From Scatavimonas merdipullorum (GTDB taxonomy: Bacteria; Bacillota; Clostridia; Oscillospirales; Acutalibacteraceae): 10,647 nt of DNA. Shown in pieces: positions 6,477-10,647 of this stretch. The DNA is taken from assembly GCA_018712865.1 (NCBI GenBank), contig DVGH01000054.1, forward strand, positions 1 to 10,647, written 5' to 3'. The position numbers and the translations under genes were made by a program. The notes under the pieces are model-generated. The model ran no database searches. It was given only the letters and a program-made list of their open reading frames with translations, and had not been told where the DNA came from. Each line of letters begins with the position of its first letter. Positions within the stretch are counted from its first letter, which is position 1.

Positions 6477-6505
6477 ATTTTACCCTTGTGTGCAGATTTA
6501 GTCAA
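6477..6505 (-). promoter_or_regulatory. Promoter of the DUF1292 gene
   Basis: Minus strand: -35 TTGACT (6500-6505), 17-base spacer, -10 TAAAAT (6477-6482), about 40 bases before the chosen ATG. A good housekeeping-sigma match. It is divergent from the strong rightward promoter at 6563-6590. Confidence 0.8.
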
Positions 6506-6562
6506 GGAAAAGTTTTGATAAGCAAAAATTATAAAAAAAATAAAAAAAGTTTAAAAAAAGTA

Positions 6563-6590
6563 TTGACAATATGAAAAAAGATGCTATAAT
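6563..6590 (+). promoter_or_regulatory. Very strong promoter of the large noncoding RNA
   Basis: TTGACA (6563-6568), 16-base spacer, TATAAT (6585-6590), with TG one base upstream of the -10 (TGCTATAAT). Both hexamers are perfect and the -10 is extended, the best promoter in the window. A-rich tracts precede it (6531-6560), like an UP element. Transcription should start near 6597. No protein gene follows. Confidence 0.85.
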
Positions 6591-6596
6591 AAAGAT

Positions 6597-7531
6597 GAAC
6601 TTAAGGAGAGGCAGTTAATCAAAAGCTGATTCTGAAGTAGAGTGAAGCAACCTCAATGAAAAGCAATAAGGTTTTAAGCTAGCTAAAGTTGGTTCGATAG
6701 AAAATGTGAAAAGCTTAAAGCCAAAAGCACAACAAAGGTTTTGTTTACACTGAAAACTGTCAGCAATATTTGGTTTCTGTTTTAAGCATGATTATAACGA
6801 AAGGAAAAGCGGTAGTAAAAGAATAAAAGGTACTTGTCGAAGGCAGTTTCTTTTTCATGGTGCGCTTCCACTTTTCGGACAGTCAATTGCTAAACCTTAA
6901 GAAATTGAAAAGGAAAGGAGCTGAGTCCAATGGGCGAACTAACACCTGGAAGTTCTCACAGCTTCGTTCCTGCGGAACGAAGCTTAGATATAAAGCGGGT
7001 TTGAGAATATCGCTTTTGTTTTATAGAAAAACAGACAGACGGTAAAATATTTTAAATAATGCTTAAGGCAATAATTCTTTATCGGCTGTAGCTTTTTACA
7101 ATACCCAATGGGGAATGGGATATTTAGAATTACGCTTTATAGAAGGAACTTACAATTGAATAGTTAGCAGTTTGTAGTATCAATAAAATGTATTGAGAAA
7201 CACAAGTATAATTTTTATTGTGGACGTAAGCCAGAAAAGCAAAAGCTCCGATTTGTTTATATGTTCCGGGGATGAAAACTATAAACAAGTTGATAAAGAC
7301 AGAAGGTCTTTATATAGAGTAAAAACATGAAGGTGTCCTGCAAAAACAGGGTACTGAGGGTTGTGGGGGATAACATCCATAACCGAATGTGATTTTGCTA
7401 AAAGGTGTCCGGGTATTCAGAAGATATTTATCTTTATATAGATATAAACGAATTCTATACAATAAATCAATTATAAAAGTTTAAATGTTGCTTGTAACCG
7501 GTGGCAGTGTTTGCCGCCGGTTACTTTTTTT
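6597..7531 (+). ncRNA. Candidate giant structured noncoding RNA (about 0.93 kb)
   Basis: A strong promoter at one end and a strong terminator at the other bracket about 935 bases with no plausible gene; stops are frequent in all rightward frames. Local hairpins are dense. There is AGCTTCGTTCC-tgc-GGAACGAAGCT (6960-6984, 11 bp perfect), AAAGCG/CGCTTT (6992-7016), TTGTTTATA/TATAAACAA (7253-7288), ATAAAGAC-agaag-GTCTTTAT (7293-7313), GTCCTG/CAGGGT (7335-7352, with G-U), and GGTTGTGG/CCATAACC (7359-7384, with one G-U). The repeat AAGGTGTCC occurs at 7330 and 7402. GAACTT at the 5' end can pair with AAGTTT (7478-7483) near the 3' end, closing the molecule. Known RNAs of this size class in Firmicutes and their phages are ROOL and GOLLD, both tied to mobile DNA, and a recombinase gene lies next door. 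I cannot assign it to either. Self-splicing intron and RNase P signatures were not seen. Confidence 0.6.
7494..7531. terminator. Shared terminator between the large RNA and the recombinase gene
   Basis: A 13-bp stem (7494-7506 with 7512-7524; GTAACCGG and CCGGTTAC outermost, one T-G pair inside) with loop GTGTT, followed by seven T residues (7525-7531) on the plus strand. The recombinase stop codon (7521-7523, read leftward) lies inside the right arm. The stem therefore ends both convergent transcripts, though the T-run favours the rightward one. Confidence 0.9.
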
Positions 7532-8465
7532 GTATTCCAACATTTATTTTATTTCTTGGATGCTTAGTGGAAAGAATGTGTTTTTGCTTGTTTGTGCTTA
7601 TATGGGTATAAATTTGCGTAGTGGTAATAGAACTGTGCCCGAGCATTTGCTGAATATATCGTATGTCAACATCTTCCTCAAGCAGCAGGGTAGCAAAAGA
7701 GTGCCGAAACATATGCGGCGTTATGTGAAGTGATATATTTGCTTTTTCGGCATAACTTGCAATCATATTTCGCACAGATTGTTCCGAAAGACGGTTGTAT
7801 AGTCTATTGACAAAGAAATAACGCAAGTTTGTAAGCTCAAAATTAAATACATTTCGATATTCGTCCAGAAGCATTTGAACATTACGGTTGCAAATTTGAA
7901 TAAGGCGTTCTTTTGATCCTTTTCCGTATATTTTAATAATGTAATCGGTAAAGTTTACTTGTTCGGTTGTTAGTGAGCAAAGCTCAGATATTCTCATACC
8001 TGTTGCAAATAGTAATTCCAAAACCAACGTGTTACGCAGTGCAATTTTTTTTGCGTAAGGGGTTGTGCAATGATTCTGCGCTACATATGCGAATTTAATC
8101 ATTTGTTTTATCAGATTCAAAGGAATTGTTTTAGGGAGAATAAAAGGTTCCTTGTATTTGACCTGAATTTTATGAAATGGATTTATTTCCATGATTTCTT
8201 CAATTTCCAGATAATGAAAGAAAGCCTTAAGCGATGCAAGTTTCCTTTTTACACTTTTCGGTTTATATTTATTGTGTAAGATATCTATGTATTGTTCGAC
8301 CGTTTTTTTGCTATTCCATTGTGCCTTTTTAGATATAACAAATTCGTTAAATTGCTTTAAATCAGTAGCATATGATTTTATTGTTTTAAAATCTAAATTT
8401 TTTCTTGATTTACAAAAAGATAAATAAGTTTCAATCCCTGTGTTTAGTGCAGAAGTATTGTCCAT
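7521..8465 (-). CDS. XerC/XerD-like tyrosine recombinase
   Basis: A complete 314-residue site-specific recombinase. Residues 1-105 are the SAM-like core-binding domain (IETYLSFCKSRKNLDFKTIK, KRKLASLKAFFHYLE). Residues 110-300 are the catalytic domain with the full set: Arg158 (FATGMRISEL), Lys182 (IYGKGSKER), His251 and Arg254 (ITPHMFRHSFAT), His277 (LGHSSITTTQ) and nucleophile Tyr286 (IYTH). It is Xer-sized, without the extra N-terminal arm-binding domain of large phage integrases. ATG 8463-8465 has AAGGAG 9 bases upstream. Composition is AT-rich like the rest of the right-hand island. It may move the island, invert the repeat-bounded segment at 8816-9105, or both. It is unlikely to be the chromosomal XerC/D, given its position next to a giant RNA and accessory genes. 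Confidence 0.92.
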   Translation of the reverse strand: MDNTSALNTGIETYLSFCKSRKNLDFKTIKSYATDLKQFNEFVISKKAQWNSKKTVEQYIDILHNKYKPKSVKRKLASLKAFFHYLEIEEIMEINPFHKIQVKYKEPFILPKTIPLNLIKQMIKFAYVAQNHCTTPYAKKIALRNTLVLELLFATGMRISELCSLTTEQVNFTDYIIKIYGKGSKERLIQICNRNVQMLLDEYRNVFNFELTNLRYFFVNRLYNRLSEQSVRNMIASYAEKANISLHITPHMFRHSFATLLLEEDVDIRYIQQMLGHSSITTTQIYTHISTNKQKHILSTKHPRNKINVGIQKK

Positions 8466-8497
8466 TTTTTATAGCTCCTTGTGTAATTGATAAAACA

Positions 8498-8526
8498 ATT
8501 ATGCAACTTTTGCCAGGGAATGTCTA
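8498..8526 (-). promoter_or_regulatory. Promoter of the tyrosine recombinase
   Basis: Minus strand: -35 TAGACA (8521-8526), 17-base spacer, -10 CATAAT (8498-8503), one mismatch in each hexamer, 33 bases upstream of the ATG. Confidence 0.6.
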
Positions 8527-8815
8527 TAAGGAACAGGAAGAAAGAAATTTGTGCTCAATTGGATAGTATCATTATAAAAAAGACATTGTTTGTTAATAGT
8601 GTTTAAAAAATTACATGAAAATTCTATGCATGTAAATTACAAAATAGTTGTATAATTTGTAATATTGTAATAAAATTTCACTTATAAAGATAAATGTAAA
8701 AAAGCTATTCTATATGGAAACCAAAGTCAACAACCAGATTTGTAGCCGGTTGCATGATTTTAAATTGCAGATAAAGGATAATTATTATTTTATTTATGTG
8801 TATATTTTTAGATTT
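8527..8815. other. AT-rich intergenic region between the recombinase and the mini-gene
   Basis: No gene is seen. Visible features are an inverted repeat TTACATG/CATGTAA (8611-8617 and 8629-8635), a lone TATAAT (8651-8656) without a matching -35, and AACCAGATTT (8732-8741), which recurs at 8836-8845. TTGCAG (8765-8770) is a poor -35 candidate for the mini-gene, with no clean -10 at the right distance. This is where recombinase binding sites or a promoter reading into the repeat-bounded segment would be expected. Confidence 0.4.
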
Positions 8816-8837
8816 AACAGAAGCTCGATGTAATTAA
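8816..8837 (+). repeat. Left arm of the long inverted repeat around the mini-gene
   Basis: AACAGAAGCTCGATGTA (8816-8832) is exactly complementary, in reverse, to 9089-9105. After one mismatch, TTAA continues the match to 8837, giving 21 of 22. A perfect 17-bp dyad this close together is very unlikely by chance. Confidence 0.9.
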
Positions 8838-8892
8838 CCAGATTTTGATTTTTAAAAATAGGAATAAATTCAAATTAAGAAAGGTGATTATT

Positions 8893-9063
8893 ATGAATAT
8901 TAAATATATAGGAAATGGTCCGGAAAAAGGAAAAGTACATGTAAAAGAATCTAATAAACAGACAGGCTGTGGAGCTAGAATAGATGACAACCCTCAGGAT
9001 TGGGTAACGACTACTGAACCTGTTACTTGTGAAAAAAACGGTTGTAAAAATCATGTACGCTAA
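8893..9063 (+). CDS. Small cysteine-containing protein of unknown function (56 aa)
   Basis: ATG 8893 follows AAAGGTGATTATT, a good ribosome binding site. The open frame extends upstream to a TTG at 8845, but that has no RBS. The protein begins MNIKYIGNGPEKGKVHVKES and contains three cysteines, in TGCGARID and TCEKNGCKNH. The Cys-x4-Cys-x2-His arrangement plus the upstream Cys could bind a metal such as zinc. There is no signal peptide or membrane segment. I have the impression that similar orphan mini-proteins occur in gut Firmicutes and Bacteroidetes, but no function is known to me. The gene lies wholly inside the 17-bp inverted repeat, with about 55 bases between the left arm and the ATG and about 20 between the stop and the right arm. 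Confidence 0.7.
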   Translation: MNIKYIGNGPEKGKVHVKESNKQTGCGARIDDNPQDWVTTTEPVTCEKNGCKNHVR

Positions 9064-9083
9064 TAGTTAATTAGAATAAGAAT

Positions 9084-9105
9084 TTAAGTACATCGAGCTT
9101 CTGTT
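9084..9105 (-). repeat. Right arm of the long inverted repeat around the mini-gene
   Basis: TACATCGAGCTTCTGTT (9089-9105), preceded by TTAA and one mismatched base, is the reverse complement of 8816-8837 (17 of 17 in the core, 21 of 22 overall). The enclosed segment is about 250 bases. No flanking target-site duplication is visible. Confidence 0.9.
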
Positions 9106-9215
9106 GTCTACATATGAGAACTATTAGTAGAGGATAACTAAGAATTATCATCTGTTTCCATTACTTTTTACAATAATATTATTTTAAGAAAACATGCAGT
9201 AAGGGGATATTTTAT

Positions 9216-10004
9216 ATGATTAAACAAGAAAATTCATCAGGAAAACCGTTGGCGGATATTATTTGGTTAGAGAATCACCACCGTGCAAAACTGCCTGAAA
9301 GAACTGCTTTTGCTAAAAGGTTGGTTGAATTGCATCCTAAAAGTATAGTTGACTTGGGTTGCGCCTCTGGGTTATGGCTAGAACTACTTAATCAATTGCT
9401 TCCAGATGATTGCGAATTTATTGGAATAGATAGTGATAGCGAATCTTTGAGTATTGCTGCTAATAAAAGTAAAGATTGGAATCGCAAGTCATCATTTATT
9501 CAATTAGACATTGAAAAAGATGCCTTAAATATACCACCTAGTAATTTGACATTAGCTTTCAATGTTTTTCCATATATTCAAGACCTTGACAAGTTTATTA
9601 ATGTACTATCACGAAGAGTCCCGCGTGGAACATTGGTGATTCGACAATACGATGGTGCTTCTATTCGATTTGGTCCTATGAATACAGCAATGAGACAAAA
9701 GATGGAAATTGAATTACGAGCGGCAACTGAAAATAGCCAAAAATTCCATCACTATGATTTAGATCGCACTTTTTTAGCGCTTCGTAATTCTTCATTTGAG
9801 CAGGCTGAGTATAGTTTCGAATTATTCAAGAGGACAAGCCCTTTCAATGAAGATTTTATACCATATTACAATCAAACATTAGATTGGACTTGTCAACAAT
9901 TATCTGACACTTCTGCCAAACATCTTCAGCAATGGATTTCCCAAGATTCTCAGATGACTAATAAATATTTTTATGAGGTAGACTTAATTGCCCTACTATC
10001 ATAA
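9216..10004 (+). CDS. Class I SAM-dependent methyltransferase
   Basis: A 262-residue cytoplasmic protein started at ATG 9216 behind AAGGGG. The Rossmann-type methyltransferase core is clear: motif I SIVDLGCASGLWLELL (residues 43-58), the acidic end of strand 2 in EFIGIDSDSE (Asp 72), the motif II/III region FIQLDIEKDALNI (Asp 98), and LTLAFNVFPYIQDLDKFINV at the position of the catalytic-face strand and following helix. It lacks the NPPY/DPPY motif of adenine DNA methylases and the PC motif of cytosine methylases, so a DNA-modification role is not supported. It looks like a small-molecule, lipid or protein methylase of the Methyltransf_11/25 type. The stretch from about residue 150 on is not recognised and may be a substrate lid. 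Its 3' end overlaps the convergent gene by 34 bases. Confidence 0.82.
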   Translation: MIKQENSSGKPLADIIWLENHHRAKLPERTAFAKRLVELHPKSIVDLGCASGLWLELLNQLLPDDCEFIGIDSDSESLSIAANKSKDWNRKSSFIQLDIEKDALNIPPSNLTLAFNVFPYIQDLDKFINVLSRRVPRGTLVIRQYDGASIRFGPMNTAMRQKMEIELRAATENSQKFHHYDLDRTFLALRNSSFEQAEYSFELFKRTSPFNEDFIPYYNQTLDWTCQQLSDTSAKHLQQWISQDSQMTNKYFYEVDLIALLS

Positions 10005-10647
10005 TCCTCAACGGCTGTTCTCCAGAGACCTTTGTATTGTGCCGCGAACATATTCAGAATTTCTTGATCTCTTGATAAAAGGACAACCGGATCTTGCGGA
10101 ATGTCTCTAAAATCCCAATTGAACAGTACTTCAATTGTCCCGTCCTTATAGGTTAAAATAATAAATCCTATTTGAGGTTCAGATTGTGTTATCAATTTAT
10201 ATTGGTAATGCCCCTTACATCTTTCGGTAATATGTTCATTAATTTTTCTAAAGCGCACTAAAGCCGATGAATCACCGATATCTTTCCATGTCAATCCTTG
10301 ATTAACATATTCTGCAATTTTGTTATATGATTGCTGGTATGTATCTCCATCATATAGACGTTCATTGGTTTGTTCGGTTTCATCTTCAAAATTAAACGAT
10401 GTATTTTGTACATACTCTAAAACAGGTAGCCTGTTCATTATGTATTCCCATGCATATTTTGGGGTTCCCATTTTCGTTATATGCAAGTAGTTTTTTACAG
10501 TTTCGCATATTAGTTCTGAATCCTCTGAAACCTTTTCTACTTCACTATGGGTAGATATATTTTGACCGATTATCAGAACGATAACTGAGAGAAGAAATGC
10601 TGGTATTGCAGCCAAAGTTGACTGTGACGTATATTTTAGAGGATCTA
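9971..10647 (-). CDS. Partial single-pass membrane protein, C-terminal part
   Basis: The frame is open through the right edge of the window, so the N-terminus is missing; a TTG at 10613-10615 is the only internal candidate start and lacks an RBS. The visible 224 residues begin DPLKYTSQST, then a membrane helix LAAIPAFLLSVIVLIIGQNI, then a soluble domain of about 190 residues. The soluble part starts with a helical stretch (SELICETVKNYLHITK). It ends with a strand-rich region (KLITQSEPQIGFIILTYKDG, TIEVLFNWDF) and a final FAAQYKGLW helix. The end, a strand followed by LLSRDQEILNMFAAQYKGLW, resembles the C-terminal sensor domains (PLD-like, DUF5919-type) of some HTH regulators. That similarity is weak. 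Whatever precedes the membrane helix is outside the window. Convergent overlap with the methyltransferase gene is 34 bases. Confidence 0.65.
   Translation of the reverse strand, partial: DPLKYTSQSTLAAIPAFLLSVIVLIIGQNISTHSEVEKVSEDSELICETVKNYLHITKMGTPKYAWEYIMNRLPVLEYVQNTSFNFEDETEQTNERLYDGDTYQQSYNKIAEYVNQGLTWKDIGDSSALVRFRKINEHITERCKGHYQYKLITQSEPQIGFIILTYKDGTIEVLFNWDFRDIPQDPVVLLSRDQEILNMFAAQYKGLWRTAVEDYDSRAIKSTS

Noticed and set aside
6691..6698. GGTTCGAT, resembling a tRNA T-loop, inside the large RNA
   Set aside because: No acceptor, D or anticodon stems can be formed around it and no CCA end follows.
6857..7045. 62-codon open frame in the large RNA
   Set aside because: No ribosome binding site, no recognisable protein features, and it crosses strong hairpins; treated as chance.
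6597..7531. Group I or group II intron
   Set aside because: No domain V-like hairpin, no recognisable P7 core, no maturase or homing endonuclease, and it has its own promoter and terminator rather than interrupting a gene.
9172..9183. Palindrome AATAATATTATT before the methyltransferase gene
   Set aside because: Pure A/T palindromes are expected by chance in such AT-rich sequence.
1..10647. CRISPR array or intact insertion sequence
   Set aside because: No regularly spaced repeats were seen, and the only transposase sequence is the C-terminal IS30 fragment.

Overview
The window looks like a chromosomal segment of a low-to-mid GC Gram-positive anaerobe, most likely a gut clostridium of the Oscillospiraceae/Ruminococcaceae type. 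This is inferred from strong AGGAGG-type ribosome binding sites, TTG and GTG starts, a 6S RNA beside a DUF1292 gene, a DUF3737 gene, and a TauE/SafE transporter split into two half-length genes. No species is claimed.

The left part (about 1-6500) is ordinary chromosome of fairly balanced composition. A LysR-type regulator (302-1195, minus) is divergent from an operon that starts with a ruined cyclophilin-like lipoprotein gene (1353-1813). Its perfectly placed start codon reads ATA and its body is frameshifted. The operon continues with a 78-residue helical protein (1848-2084), a DUF3737 beta-helix protein (2113-2967), a 200-base stretch without a convincing gene, and an intact cyclophilin-like lipoprotein (3166-3891) that is a paralogue of the ruined one. 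A LysR-box-like palindrome overlaps the regulator's own -35 element. Next come a tail remnant of an IS30-family transposase (3971-4053), a GpsA-like glycerol-3-phosphate dehydrogenase (4050-5015, minus), two overlapping TSUP half-transporters (5074-5481 and 5478-5825, minus), a 6S RNA candidate with its terminator (5899-6117, minus), and a DUF1292 gene with a clear promoter (6124-6435, minus).

The right part (about 6540-10647) is visibly more AT-rich and looks like an acquired island. It opens with the strongest promoter in the window, TTGACA-16-TATAAT with an extended -10 (6563-6590). About 935 bases follow without a credible protein gene but with many hairpins, ending in a 13-bp-stem terminator (7494-7531). 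This has the layout of a very large structured noncoding RNA. The terminator is shared, tail to tail, with a complete XerC/D-like tyrosine recombinase (7521-8465, minus).

Beyond the recombinase, a 56-residue cysteine-containing protein gene (8893-9063) lies between arms of a 17-bp perfect (21 of 22 extended) inverted repeat. With a tyrosine recombinase next door, the segment could be an invertible switch or an IR-bounded cassette. A class I SAM-dependent methyltransferase (9216-10004) follows, and its end overlaps the convergent 3' end of a single-pass membrane protein that runs out of the window (9971-10647, minus).

The best candidates for something undescribed are the roughly 0.93 kb RNA paired with a recombinase and the inverted-repeat-bounded mini-gene. 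How the island genes work together cannot be determined from sequence alone.
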